A DNA stretch of 64,000 bases from Psychromonas sp. CD1 (GTDB taxonomy: Bacteria > Pseudomonadota > Gammaproteobacteria > Enterobacterales > Psychromonadaceae), in NCBI RefSeq assembly GCF_002239585.1, contig NZ_NDFH01000003.1, positions 868,001-932,000 of the forward strand, read 5' to 3'. Numbering within the stretch: position 1 is the first letter of the stretch; every line of letters begins with the position of its first letter. Below are positions 38,411 to 47,769 of this stretch, one piece after another. A program made the position numbers and the translations under genes. Under the pieces are notes generated by a model. That model made no database searches and had not been told where the DNA came from. It saw only the letters and a list, made by a program, of their open reading frames with translations.

Positions 38411-39190
38411 TTACATTCCAAACATAAATACGGTTAAAATAAAATCCATCGCCAAAATTAATAATGACGATACGACAACTGTTGTCGTGGTAGAGCGACT
38501 AATACCTTGTGCATTAGGAATCACATAATAACCGTTATATAACGCCACCCAAGTAATAATAAAAGCAAAAACAACACTTTTAATGATGCTGTTACCAACA
38601 TCGGCGAACACATCAACACTGCCTTGCATTACTGACCAGAACGAACCGGAATCAATACCCATCCAGTATACGCCCACTATATATCCGCCCCAAATAGCAA
38701 ATATATTAAATAATAAGGTCAGCATAGGTAAGGTTACTATTCCCGCTAATAAGCGTGGCGCGAGAACACGTTTTAAAGGAGAGACCCCCATCATTTCCAT
38801 ACTTGCCAGTTGCTCCGTACTTTGCATCAAACCAATTTCTGCGGTGAGCGCTGATCCCGCTCGCCCAGCAAAAAGCAAGGCACTCACCACTGGTCCCAAT
38901 TCTCGTAATAACGATAATGCTACCATACTGCCTAGATTTTCTTCTGCGGCATAAGCAACAAGAACATAATAGCCTTGTAAACTTAATACCATACCGATAA
39001 AGAATCCAGCCGTTAAAATAATCGGCAAAGATAAAACACCCAACTGAAATATTTGTACAATAAATAAAGAAAATAATTTTTTATGTGGTTTTACACATAA
39101 TATACGCTTTAAGAGTAAACATGCACGTCCAGTCACTTGTATTACCGCTAAAATTGTCCGTCCAACCGCACTCACAAAAGAAGATATCAT
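38411..39190 (-). CDS. mlaE: Mla ABC transporter permease MlaE
   Basis: This 259-residue permease has about five or six membrane helices and the MlaE-family signature ELGPVVSALLFAGRAGSALTAE followed by STEQLASMEMMGVSPLKRV. It dimerises and connects MlaF to the MlaD channel. Its ATG overlaps the mlaF TGA by four bases. Confidence 0.94.
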   Translation of the reverse strand: MISSFVSAVGRTILAVIQVTGRACLLLKRILCVKPHKKLFSLFIVQIFQLGVLSLPIILTAGFFIGMVLSLQGYYVLVAYAAEENLGSMVALSLLRELGPVVSALLFAGRAGSALTAEIGLMQSTEQLASMEMMGVSPLKRVLAPRLLAGIVTLPMLTLLFNIFAIWGGYIVGVYWMGIDSGSFWSVMQGSVDVFADVGNSIIKSVVFAFIITWVALYNGYYVIPNAQGISRSTTTTVVVSSLLILAMDFILTVFMFGM

Positions 39191-39996
39191 AAATTAACCT
39201 TAGCTAATTCTTGCACAAAAGGTTCGGCTTTAGCATGAAAAGGTACTGGCCCATCGTTATGTCCACATAAAAACTGCTGTAATAGAGCATTATCGGTAGC
39301 ATTAAATACTTCCTCTACACTGCCCTGTGCAATAATTTTACCTTCCGCTAAAACATAAACATTATCTGCAATCGACAGAACCTCATCAACATCATGAGAA
39401 ACAATAATAGATGTTAAACCTAAGGTTTTATTTAATTGTTGCACCAACTTTAATAATACATTCATTGAAATTGGATCTTGTCCAGTGAAAGGTTCATCAT
39501 ACATGATAAGTTCTGGATCTAAAGCTATAGCACGAGCTAAAGCAACTCGTCTTGCCATGCCTCCTGACAATTCGATTGGCAATAAATGTTGTACGCCACG
39601 TAATCCTACCGCTTCAAGCTTCATTAAAACCAATGTTGTTAATAAACTTTCTTCAAGCTGATAATGTTCCCGTAATGGAAACGCTACATTTTCAAAAACA
39701 TTTAATTCATTAAATAAAGCACCACTTTGAAATAACATGCCCATTTTTTTGCGCACATTAAAAAGCATTTTCTGATCGCAATCATGAATAGGAATATCGT
39801 TAAAAATTATTTCACCGCTATTCGCTTGTAATTGCCCACCAATTAATTTTAACAACGTAGTTTTCCCTATACCACTAGGGCCTAAAATAGCGGTGATTTT
39901 CCCACGTTTAAATTCAAAATCTAATTGATCAAACAAAATATGACCCGAACGGCTAAATGTCATTTTTTTTATTTGTAAATGATTGTTATTTCTCAT
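39187..39996 (-). CDS. mlaF: Mla ABC transporter ATPase MlaF
   Basis: This 269-residue ATPase powers phospholipid movement. Walker A is GPSGIGKTTLLKLI, the signature ELSGGMARRVALARAIALD and Walker B LIMYDEPFTGQDP. A C-terminal extension contacts MlaB in E. coli. It heads the mlaFEDCB-ibaG-murA operon; the 203 bases upstream face kdsC and contain a 14-bp perfect hairpin. Confidence 0.94.
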   Translation of the reverse strand: MRNNNHLQIKKMTFSRSGHILFDQLDFEFKRGKITAILGPSGIGKTTLLKLIGGQLQANSGEIIFNDIPIHDCDQKMLFNVRKKMGMLFQSGALFNELNVFENVAFPLREHYQLEESLLTTLVLMKLEAVGLRGVQHLLPIELSGGMARRVALARAIALDPELIMYDEPFTGQDPISMNVLLKLVQQLNKTLGLTSIIVSHDVDEVLSIADNVYVLAEGKIIAQGSVEEVFNATDNALLQQFLCGHNDGPVPFHAKAEPFVQELAKVNL

Positions 39997-40094
39997 TAAA
40001 AATATCTACATAGTGAAAAACAAATTATAGTGTAATAAAATGCGCTTTTTTATACAAATTTTAATGGGCAAATATATTCTTCTTTTACACTCAA

Positions 40095-40129
40095 TGATGA
40101 TAAAGCATTAAATTTATGCTTTATCATCA
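40095..40129. promoter_or_regulatory. 14-bp perfect inverted repeat, mlaF/kdsC divergent region
   Basis: Arms TGATGATAAAGCAT and complement with a 7-base loop lie between divergent mlaF and kdsC. It has no adjacent T tract on the minus strand and only a distant one on the plus strand, so an operator is as likely as a terminator. Confidence 0.45.
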
Positions 40130-40199
40130 GTTAAGCCTTTATTTTTTTAGTGATAACCGTGACAATAACAGCTTAATCTTTTAGCTATCGAGAAATACA

Positions 40200-40748
40200 A
40201 TGATCGAAACACTCTATGGAAACATCAGCGTTGACAACTATCAGCGCGCAAAAAAAATCAAACTCCTTATCTGTGATGTGGATGGTGTTTTTTCAGATGG
40301 GCGTATTTATCTCGGTAACCAAGGAGAAGAATTAAAAGCGTTTCATACTAAAGACGGATTTGGTATGCAAACGATTATGAAAATCGGCATTAATATTGCC
40401 ATTATCACGGGAAGAAAATCGAATATTGTCGCAAATAGAATGCATGCTTTAGGTGTGACACTTATTTATCAAGATGAAAAAGATAAACTAAGTGTTTATC
40501 AAACCCTACTTATTCAGCTAAAATTAAACGCAGATGAAGTCGCTTATATCGGCGACGATGTAGTAGATTTACCTGTAATACAAGCCTGTGGACTCGGCAT
40601 TGCAGTACAGGATGCGCACCCATTAGTCATACGAAATGCCGATTTAATAACACAAACACCTGGTGGTTTTGGAGCCGTGCGTGAAGTCTGCGATCTTTTT
40701 TTACAGTGTAATAATGTATTACAGATCACTACCGGTAAAAGTGAGTGA
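40200..40748 (+). CDS. kdsC: KDO-8-phosphate phosphatase KdsC
   Basis: This 182-residue HAD-family enzyme releases phosphate from KDO-8-phosphate for LPS core synthesis. The nucleophile motif is LLICDVDGVFSDGRIYL, motif II IAIITGRKS, and the last acidic motif AYIGDDVVDLPV. It starts the lpt-rpoN-ptsN-rapZ run. The arabinose-5-phosphate isomerase gene kdsD, which usually lies between mlaF and kdsC, is missing here. Two start codons in the N-terminal region are possible; the first ATG fits homologues. Confidence 0.93.
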   Translation: MIETLYGNISVDNYQRAKKIKLLICDVDGVFSDGRIYLGNQGEELKAFHTKDGFGMQTIMKIGINIAIITGRKSNIVANRMHALGVTLIYQDEKDKLSVYQTLLIQLKLNADEVAYIGDDVVDLPVIQACGLGIAVQDAHPLVIRNADLITQTPGGFGAVREVCDLFLQCNNVLQITTGKSE

Positions 40749-40756
40749 ATAAATAA

Positions 40757-41320
40757 ATGAATAAACGTCATATCATCCCTTTTGCATTACTCTTAATCGC
40801 TTTTCTTTTTTGGTCATATTTTAAAAATGACCCATCAAAAAAAATATCTAAAGTGCATAATCCAAATTATATTGCCTATAATATAAGTAATGTGCATTAT
40901 GATAAAAAAGGAGAGATTAGCTACAAAATGTTTGCCGATAAATCTACCACCTTTAGCCTGGAAGATTACACTGTTTTTATCAACCCTCGTGTTATTGTAT
41001 ATATTAGAAATAAAGATACTAATCAAATAAGTACTTGGCAGATAAAAAGTAAAGAAGGTGTATTAATTGATCAAAATAAATTACAACTCAGTGATAAGGT
41101 GCGCGTTAAAAACCTTAGCCTAGATCAACTGGTACAAAATATGGCAACAGAAAAGCTTACTTTATTACTCGACAAAAAAGAAATTAGCTCAGATATTTTT
41201 ATTACTTGGGATGGGCCTCAAATGCATCAACAGGGTATCGGTATGTGGGCTTCACTGTTGAGCAATGAATTAATAGTAAAAAACAATATAAAAGCGGTGT
41301 ACTTCAATGAAAAGAATTAA
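40757..41320 (+). CDS. lptC: LPS export protein LptC
   Basis: This 187-residue bitopic protein has one N-terminal helix (HIIPFALLLIAFLFWSYF) and a periplasmic beta-jellyroll that passes LPS from LptB2FG to LptA. NVHYDKKGEISYKMFADKST and DQNKLQLSDKVRVKN are typical. It overlaps lptA by 14 bases and follows kdsC by eight. Confidence 0.9.
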   Translation: MNKRHIIPFALLLIAFLFWSYFKNDPSKKISKVHNPNYIAYNISNVHYDKKGEISYKMFADKSTTFSLEDYTVFINPRVIVYIRNKDTNQISTWQIKSKEGVLIDQNKLQLSDKVRVKNLSLDQLVQNMATEKLTLLLDKKEISSDIFITWDGPQMHQQGIGMWASLLSNELIVKNNIKAVYFNEKN

Positions 41321-41840
41321 AGCAGGAATAATCTGTAGCGCGTTACTATTTTCAATCAATACGCTAGCTCTCGAGTCAGATTATACAAAACCTATCCATG
41401 TTAGCTCCATCAGCCAACATGCAAAAATGAAAAAAAACAGTGTCGTTTTTTTAGACGATGTTTTATTAACACAAGGTAGCATTATCATTACGGCAGATAC
41501 GTTAACCGTTACCCGTAGCCAACAAGCAAATCATGAAAAGATGCTTGCTCAAGGCCAAGTAGCTACGTTTTATCAAACTCAAGAAGATGGTAGACCGTTT
41601 AATGCTCATGCAAATAGCATTGAGTATGATGTTGCTAAATCAAAAATAACACTGACCGGTAATGCACAAGTAAAACAGCTCAACAGTCGTATTAATGGTG
41701 CAAAAATAGTTTATTATTTAAACACGGAAGAACTTATTGTCATGAGTGACAATGATAAATCACCACGTGTCCGAACGGTTTTTTTACCCGCTCAGTTTGA
41801 AAAAAACAAGACTAAATCTAACTCAAAAAAAGAAAAATAA
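41307..41840 (+). CDS. lptA: LPS transport bridge protein LptA
   Basis: This 177-residue periplasmic protein forms the bridge carrying LPS across the periplasm. The signal peptide ends near NTLALE. The OstA-like fold shows [35 protein letters not shown] and [18 protein letters not shown]. The C-terminal tail is Lys/Ser-rich. It starts inside lptC and ends two bases before lptB. Confidence 0.92.
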   Translation: MKRIKAGIICSALLFSINTLALESDYTKPIHVSSISQHAKMKKNSVVFLDDVLLTQGSIIITADTLTVTRSQQANHEKMLAQGQVATFYQTQEDGRPFNAHANSIEYDVAKSKITLTGNAQVKQLNSRINGAKIVYYLNTEELIVMSDNDKSPRVRTVFLPAQFEKNKTKSNSKKEK

Positions 41841-41842
41841 AA

Positions 41843-42568
41843 ATGTCTGAATTAATCGCAACGGGATTAGTAAAAAGTTACAAAGGACGTACCGTCGTTA
41901 ACGGCGTTAACTTAACGGTGAAAACAGGAGAAATAGTCGGTCTATTAGGCCCTAATGGTGCTGGGAAAACGACATCTTTTTACATGGTTGTCGGCCTTGT
42001 TAAGCAAGATGAAGGAAAAATATGTATTGATGATGAAGATATCTCACATCATCCGATGCATATAAGGGCACAAAAAGGCATTGGTTATCTACCACAAGAA
42101 GCTTCTATCTTCCGACGTTTATCTGTGACTGATAATATTATGGGCATTTTACAAACACGTAAAGATCTCAGCGCAAAAGAACGTACTGAAAAATTAAATT
42201 CCTTACTGACTGATTTCAATATTACACATATTAAAAATAATAAAGGTATGAGCCTCTCTGGTGGTGAACGACGTCGTGTAGAAATTGCACGAGCACTCGC
42301 AACCGATCCTAAATTTATTTTATTAGATGAACCCTTTGCAGGCGTAGATCCCATTTCAGTTCTCGATATAAAAAAAATTATTGAACAATTACGCGATCGG
42401 GGTCTAGGCGTGCTGATAACAGATCATAATGTACGTGAAACGTTAGACGTTTGTCAGCACTCTTATATAGTAAGTCATGGGGAAATCATTGCGATTGGCA
42501 CACAAGACGAAATTCTTGCAAATGCAAAAGTAAAAGAAGTTTATTTAGGTGAAGCTTTTAAGTTATAA
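41843..42568 (+). CDS. lptB: LPS export ATPase LptB
   Basis: This 241-residue ATPase drives LPS extraction from the inner membrane. Walker [14 protein letters not shown], signature [17 protein letters not shown], Walker [17 protein letters not shown] and the switch histidine in [12 protein letters not shown] are intact. lptF and lptG are not in the window, as usual. Its end is about 40 bases before rpoN. Confidence 0.95.
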   Translation: MSELIATGLVKSYKGRTVVNGVNLTVKTGEIVGLLGPNGAGKTTSFYMVVGLVKQDEGKICIDDEDISHHPMHIRAQKGIGYLPQEASIFRRLSVTDNIMGILQTRKDLSAKERTEKLNSLLTDFNITHIKNNKGMSLSGGERRRVEIARALATDPKFILLDEPFAGVDPISVLDIKKIIEQLRDRGLGVLITDHNVRETLDVCQHSYIVSHGEIIAIGTQDEILANAKVKEVYLGEAFKL

Positions 42569-42608
42569 GTTATCACTTACCTCTATTTATAAGGAAGAAC
42601 GTATTTTG

Positions 42609-44054
42609 ATGAAACAAGGTTTACAATTGAAAATGGGTCAACAACTTGCCATGACCCCTCAATTACAACAAGCAATCAAATTATTACAACTTTCTACTCT
42701 CGATTTACAACAAGAGATACAAAATGCTCTTGAGGAAAATCCACTTCTCGAGCAAGATGATGATAGTGGTCTTGAACAAATAAAAAAAGAACAAGATAGC
42801 AGTCAAATCGATACGGCTGAAGCCTTGACAAAGCAAGAATTCTCCGATGATCTTCCCGTCGAAAATAACTGGGATGATGCATATTCACCCCCTCCAACCA
42901 CATCGATCTCTTCGGGCCGAAACATTTTTGATGGGGAAGATCGTATTTATCAAGGTGAATCTAGCACCACTTTACAAGATCATCTTATTTGGCAAATGCA
43001 ATTAACCCCCTTTTCTGATACTGATTTATTAATTGCAACCAGCATCATAGATTCTATCGATGAATCAGGATATTTAACCAGTACTTGTGAGTCTATTTTA
43101 GAGAGTTTACAAAAAGAAGTTGATGATTTAGAGCTTGATGAAATTTTAGCGGTTCTTAAACGGATACAACATTTTGACCCGGTTGGTGTAGCGGCTCGAG
43201 GTGCAAAAGAATGTTTACAAATTCAACTCCGAAATTTAAGTGAAGATACACCCTGGCGTAGTGAAGCTCTTATGGTCATTGGTAACTATATGCACCTTTT
43301 AGCCAATAGAGATTACCGTACTCTCGCACGAAAAACAAAATTAAAAGAAACACAATTAGCTCAGATTATGCGCTTAATACAAAGTTTAGAACCCCGTCCT
43401 GGTAACAAAATAGAAAGTAGCCAAGCCCAATATATTGTACCGGATGTTTATGTAAAAAAAATAGCAGGCCAATGGTGCGTTTCTTTAAACCAAGAATGTA
43501 ATCCTAATTTATTTATTAACCAACGTTATGCCAACCTGTGTAAAGGAAAACTAAGTAAAACCGACAATCAATTTATTAAAGGTCACTTACAAGAGGCTAA
43601 ATGGTTTATTAAAAGCTTAGAAAGTCGTAATGAAACGCTCTTAAAAGTATCAAACTGTATTGTACAGCAGCAACAAGACTTTTTTGAATTTGGCAGTGAA
43701 GCAATGAAACCCATGGTGCTCAACGATGTGGCTTATGAAGTTGAAATGCATGAATCGACTATTTCTCGTGTAACCACCCAAAAATTTATGCATACCCCAC
43801 ATGGAATTTATGAATTAAAATTTTTCTTTTCGAGCCATGTTGCCACTGAAAGTGGCGGTGAATGTTCTTCCACAGCGATTAGAGCTCTCATAAAAAAATT
43901 AGTCGCAAACGAGCCAAACAACAAACCATTAAGTGATAATAAAATGACTAAAACACTTGAAAGTCAAGGTATTAAAGTGGCACGTCGCACAGTAGCAAAG
44001 TACCGTGAGTCATTAGGAATTCCTCCATCGAATCAAAGAAAACAACTGATTTAA
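42609..44054 (+). CDS. rpoN: RNA polymerase sigma-54 factor
   Basis: This 481-residue factor directs polymerase to -24/-12 promoters for nitrogen, motility and other genes. Region I is the Gln-rich activator-contact segment (GQQLAMTPQLQQAIKLLQLS). An acidic region II precedes the core-binding domain, and the C-terminus has the RpoN box ARRTVAKYRESLGIPPSNQR. The start MKQGLQLKMGQQ aligns with homologues; an in-frame extension from 42549 overlaps lptB and is rejected. An AAGGAAGAAC ribosome site lies upstream. hpf, which normally follows rpoN, is not here. Confidence 0.95.
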   Translation: MKQGLQLKMGQQLAMTPQLQQAIKLLQLSTLDLQQEIQNALEENPLLEQDDDSGLEQIKKEQDSSQIDTAEALTKQEFSDDLPVENNWDDAYSPPPTTSISSGRNIFDGEDRIYQGESSTTLQDHLIWQMQLTPFSDTDLLIATSIIDSIDESGYLTSTCESILESLQKEVDDLELDEILAVLKRIQHFDPVGVAARGAKECLQIQLRNLSEDTPWRSEALMVIGNYMHLLANRDYRTLARKTKLKETQLAQIMRLIQSLEPRPGNKIESSQAQYIVPDVYVKKIAGQWCVSLNQECNPNLFINQRYANLCKGKLSKTDNQFIKGHLQEAKWFIKSLESRNETLLKVSNCIVQQQQDFFEFGSEAMKPMVLNDVAYEVEMHESTISRVTTQKFMHTPHGIYELKFFFSSHVATESGGECSSTAIRALIKKLVANEPNNKPLSDNKMTKTLESQGIKVARRTVAKYRESLGIPPSNQRKQLI

Positions 44055-44310
44055 TACAATCTTGTCTAAAATACAATTTGATCCAAATTAAAAAATAATA
44101 ATTTACACATAGCAATGCACTTACAACCTGCTAGAATCGCGCACCTTAAAGAAAAACTCTTAGCCGAAAGAATAGCTAGGAGTTTATGTTAATGTTAATG
44201 TTAATGTTATTCTGCTTACGCGTTACTTAAACGCTTAATCTTTACGCATAAACTTTTTGAAAAGATGTTTGTTTCTACCATCTAGACTAAGCAGAAAAAG
44301 AGTGATCCCT
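44055..44310 (+). other. Structured rpoN-ptsN spacer in place of hpf
   Basis: This 256-base spacer has no hpf-like coding sequence. It contains a -10-like TAGAAT at 44131-44136, a hairpin CTCTTAGC/GCTAGGAG at 44157-44182, four perfect tandem ATGTTA units at 44186-44209, and a longer-range pair AGTTTATG/CATAAACT (44181-44188 with 44247-44254). It could be a ptsN leader with promoter. Whether an RNA is made is unknown. Confidence 0.5.
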
Positions 44311-44757
44311 ATGAAAATATCAACATTAATAACTGAAGATTCCGTTTTTAGCCAAGTAAATTGTAACAGCAAAAAATCGGCTTTAGAAAAAATAAGTATT
44401 AGCGCAGCCACAAAATTAAATCTTGACCCTCAGATACTATTTAATGAGCTGATTGCACGAGAAAAAATAGGCTCTACAGCTGTTGGCTCTGGTGTTGCTA
44501 TTCCACATATTAAAATACCCAGCTCTTTACCCGCAACCGGTATTTTTTTACAATGTACAAATAGCATTGATTATAATGCTTTCGATGGCAATAATGTTGA
44601 TATCTTATTTGCTATTTTTGTTCCCGAAGATCGCTGTAAAGAATATTTAAGTACCCTTGCAACTATCAGTGAAAAGTTGTTAGATAAAACACTATTACGT
44701 CAACTAAGAAGTGCTAAAAATGACAAAGTGTTGTTCCAATACTTACAATGTAATTAA
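44311..44757 (+). CDS. ptsN: Nitrogen PTS EIIA protein PtsN
   Basis: This 148-residue EIIA(Ntr) protein is phosphorylated on the histidine in SGVAIPHIKIP and regulates potassium transport and other targets. REKIGSTAVGSG is the conserved approach to the active site. I start at MKISTLITEDSVF; an 18-residue extension from a TTG at 44257 is unlikely. There is no strong ribosome site, which is unusual for this gene. It is followed 14 bases later by rapZ; ptsO (NPr), normally after rapZ, is absent. Confidence 0.9.
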   Translation: MKISTLITEDSVFSQVNCNSKKSALEKISISAATKLNLDPQILFNELIAREKIGSTAVGSGVAIPHIKIPSSLPATGIFLQCTNSIDYNAFDGNNVDILFAIFVPEDRCKEYLSTLATISEKLLDKTLLRQLRSAKNDKVLFQYLQCN

Positions 44758-44771
44758 TTAGGCTCTTAACT

Positions 44772-45611
44772 ATGAAATTAATCATCATCAGTGGCCGCTC
44801 TGGCTCAGGTAAAACCATAGCATTACATGTGCTTGAAGATCTGGGTTATAACTGCATTGATGGTGTTCCTTTTGCTTTACTTGAACAACTTTTAGAGCAT
44901 GTTGACGCAAAAAACAATAAAGTAGCCATTAGTTTAGACATCCGAAATTTACCCTGTGACCCGTTAAAAATAGCAAATGTGTTACAAGCTTTACAAAATA
45001 AAGTTGATTGTGAAATTATTTATATTGATGCGGATAGCAACGAACTTATTCGACGCTATAGCGAAACAAGAAGATTACACCCTCTTTCTAAACAAAGAAT
45101 GTCATTATCTCAGGCCATTGAGCTTGAAAATAAATTATTAAAGCCGATTAAAGAAAATGCATCGCTTATTATTGATACGACAACTCTCTCTATTCATAAT
45201 CTGAATGAACGTTTAAAAATTTATTTACAAGGGAACAGTAAAAGTAAGCTACTCTTAATATTTCAATCCTTTGGTTTTAAATATATGCATCCTAAGGATG
45301 CTGATTACATGTTTGATGTGCGTTTTTTACCCAATCCACACTGGCAAGAAAACTTACGTAAATATACGGGATTAGATACTTGTATCGAAGATTACTTAAA
45401 TGCTTTTCCTATTGTAAAACAAAGCATTAATCAAATTGAGAACCTATTTCAATCTTGGCTTGTACATTTAGAAAATAATAATCGTCATTATGTAACCATT
45501 GCTATTGGATGTACCGGAGGAAAGCATCGTTCTGTTTATGTTACAGAGCAACTTGCTAAGCGCTTTAAAAGTCATTATCCAGTACAAATAGAGCATAAAT
45601 GTTTAAAATAA
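44772..45611 (+). CDS. rapZ: RNase adapter protein RapZ
   Basis: This 279-residue protein binds RNase E and small RNAs to control glucosamine-6-phosphate synthase in enterobacteria. Walker A is ISGRSGSGKTIALHVL; the C-terminal domain carries SFGFKYMHPKDADYMFDVRF, LPNPHW and AIGCTGGKHRSVYV. It is a little diverged and its last residues (VQIEHKCLK) are shorter in basic residues than in E. coli. No ptsO follows. Confidence 0.92.
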   Translation: MKLIIISGRSGSGKTIALHVLEDLGYNCIDGVPFALLEQLLEHVDAKNNKVAISLDIRNLPCDPLKIANVLQALQNKVDCEIIYIDADSNELIRRYSETRRLHPLSKQRMSLSQAIELENKLLKPIKENASLIIDTTTLSIHNLNERLKIYLQGNSKSKLLLIFQSFGFKYMHPKDADYMFDVRFLPNPHWQENLRKYTGLDTCIEDYLNAFPIVKQSINQIENLFQSWLVHLENNNRHYVTIAIGCTGGKHRSVYVTEQLAKRFKSHYPVQIEHKCLK

Positions 45612-45835
45612 CAAGAAAGCAGTGACTATTAGTTAACAAATAACTACAATACGCAATAAGTTACTCTATGTTAAACTAGGCATGGCATACAAACCAAAAA
45701 AATGATAAATATTAACGCATAATAGAGATAAAACAAATAATATAAGAGCCGAATATAAAGGTCACACACAAAGTATACTTGCCTTCATCAAACGTCGATA
45801 AGATAGCTTTCTAGAATAAGGAAAAGGGCAACTAT

Positions 45836-47197
45836 ATGTTGGAAAACAATGAGTTACAAAACGCCCAACAACGCTTAATTGATGTAAATAATGCTTTAGA
45901 AAGTGGTATGTTTGTTTCAACTCGCCGTCTACTTGAAAAAATGCCAGCTTGTGATGTCGCATTATTACTTGAATCATCGCCTCCTACGAATCGTAAAATA
46001 CTCTGGAATTTGACCGATCACGATCAACAAGGTGAGATCCTTGAAGAACTCAATGAAGATGCTAAAGATGGCATAATTAGTTTAATGCAAGCCAGCGATC
46101 TTGTTGCCGCAACTGAAGGTATGGAAAGCAATGAACTTGCTTATATTTTACGTGGCATTCCAGATAGTCTGTATCAAGCTGTCTTAAAACAAATGGCAGA
46201 GCAAGATAGGCACCGTGTAGAGCAGGCACTTGCTTACCCCGAAGACACCGCGGGTTCAATTATGAACACCGAAACTATCACATTGCGACCGAATGTATCC
46301 ATTGATGTTGTTTTGCGCTATTTACGTTTAAAAGGCAGATTACCAGAAACCACCGATACTCTTTATGTCGTCGATGTTAACGACCAATTAATTGGTGATG
46401 TGCCACTTTCAACTTTACTGACTGTTGATCCCTCACATTCAGTTGCCGATGTAATGAATAGCCAAACTGAAATGCTATTAGTTGAAATGGATGAAAAAGA
46501 AATAGCAAAACTTTTTCAACGCCACGATTGGATATCAGCACCGGTTGTCGACAAAAACAACCGACTTCTAGGCCGCATTACCATTGATGATGTTGTTGAT
46601 ATTATCCGAGAATCTGGCGAGCATTCTATGATGGGCATGGCGGGTATGGATGATGATGAAGATACCTTTGCTCCTGTTTTTTCAAGTGCTAAACGACGAA
46701 ACATGTGGTTATGTATTAATTTGTTGTCAGCCTTTATTGCCGCCTCTGTCTCAAATATGTTTGAGGCCACCCTAGAGCAAATGGCAACGCTTGCCGTGCT
46801 GATGACGATTGTACCAAGTATGGGCGGAATAGCGGGAAATCAAACATTAGCTTTAGTTATCCGTGGCATTGCTGTCGGCCATATTAATAGTAGTAATGCA
46901 AGATGGCTAATTGGTAAAGAGGCCGCTATAGGTGTGCTCAATGGTATGGTTTGGGCTGTTTTAGTTGCAACCGCTGTTACTATATGGAAAGGCGATATTT
47001 CAGTTGGCTTAATCATTGCCGGCGCTATGTTTATTAATTTATCGATTGCAGGTATTGCCGGGGTTAGTATTCCGTTACTCATGCATAAATATAAAATAGA
47101 TCCTGCTCTTGCAGGTGGCATGGCATTAACGACGATTACAGATGTAGTGGGATTATTCTCATTCTTAGGCATGGCAACGCTGGTGTTGCGACATTAA
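45836..47197 (+). CDS. mgtE: Magnesium transporter MgtE
   Basis: This 453-residue channel has an N-terminal superhelical MgtE_N domain (to about 135), two CBS domains (135-255) that sense Mg2+, a plug helix, and five transmembrane helices. AYPEDTAGSIMNTE marks the CBS entry and PSMGGIAGNQTLALVIRGIA the pore region with its conserved glycine/asparagine pattern. A GGAAAAGGG ribosome site precedes the ATG. It is monocistronic with a terminator. The 224 bases upstream are AT-rich with no clear riboswitch. Confidence 0.93.
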   Translation: MLENNELQNAQQRLIDVNNALESGMFVSTRRLLEKMPACDVALLLESSPPTNRKILWNLTDHDQQGEILEELNEDAKDGIISLMQASDLVAATEGMESNELAYILRGIPDSLYQAVLKQMAEQDRHRVEQALAYPEDTAGSIMNTETITLRPNVSIDVVLRYLRLKGRLPETTDTLYVVDVNDQLIGDVPLSTLLTVDPSHSVADVMNSQTEMLLVEMDEKEIAKLFQRHDWISAPVVDKNNRLLGRITIDDVVDIIRESGEHSMMGMAGMDDDEDTFAPVFSSAKRRNMWLCINLLSAFIAASVSNMFEATLEQMATLAVLMTIVPSMGGIAGNQTLALVIRGIAVGHINSSNARWLIGKEAAIGVLNGMVWAVLVATAVTIWKGDISVGLIIAGAMFINLSIAGIAGVSIPLLMHKYKIDPALAGGMALTTITDVVGLFSFLGMATLVLRH

Positions 47198-47242
47198 AAT
47201 TAAAGAGTAACAAATAATTAAAATCACAGTGCACTAAAAAAT

Positions 47243-47272
47243 AAAGGGCCGAATAGCAATTCAAGGCCCTTT
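47243..47272. terminator. Terminator after mgtE
   Basis: Stem AAAGGGCC/GGCCCTTT with an inner GAAT/ATTC extension. It lies between convergent mgtE and yacL; only a weak T tail follows. Confidence 0.65.
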
Positions 47273-47327
47273 CTAATACTCAGAATAAATACGATAAATC
47301 ACATTAAATAATAATACCTGTGCAGAT

Positions 47328-47696
47328 TCACTCTTCTATAAATTCACGCCAAGAGTTTAATAAATTCAAAAAATCTTCTAAACCACAACCAGCTTCAATC
47401 TCTAAATTATAAAATGAAAATTCCTCTTCAAAGGTAGGAACCTCCTCATTTTCAAGTAATCGATTATTCGTTATTAATGCTTCTTCTGGGGTCAGCTGCA
47501 AAGTGAATTCACTACCAATCAATTTAAATTCGGTGCGTTGATGTTTCTGACATTGAGCGACAACCAAGAGCAAAGACTGCACCCAAGCTAACGATTGCCC
47601 TTCCATCTCTAGCCATGTTGCAAAAGCTTCATGACCCATTGATATTTTCACATCTACTTTTTGCGTAACCAAATCTTTTCTAAAATCAAATTCCAC
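47328..47696 (-). CDS. yacL: UPF0231 protein YacL
   Basis: This 122-residue cytoplasmic protein matches YacL (UPF0231): MEFDFRKDLVTQKVDVKISM, then GHEAFATWLEMEG, and a C-terminal GLEDFLNLLNSWREFIEE. It is strongly acidic. In E. coli yacL lies next to acnB; here one regulator gene sits between them on the same strand. Function is unknown. Confidence 0.87.
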   Translation of the reverse strand: MEFDFRKDLVTQKVDVKISMGHEAFATWLEMEGQSLAWVQSLLLVVAQCQKHQRTEFKLIGSEFTLQLTPEEALITNNRLLENEEVPTFEEEFSFYNLEIEAGCGLEDFLNLLNSWREFIEE

Positions 47697-47769
47697 GCTC
47701 GTGTAACCCTATATAGCAATAAAAGGTATACATGCACGCACATATACATTAAATTTTTAAACAAAATCA

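Noticed and set aside
44186-44209. Four ATGTTA units considered as a CRISPR or attachment site.
   Set aside because: Units of 6 bases without spacers are a simple-sequence repeat, not an array, and no integrase or cas gene is nearby.
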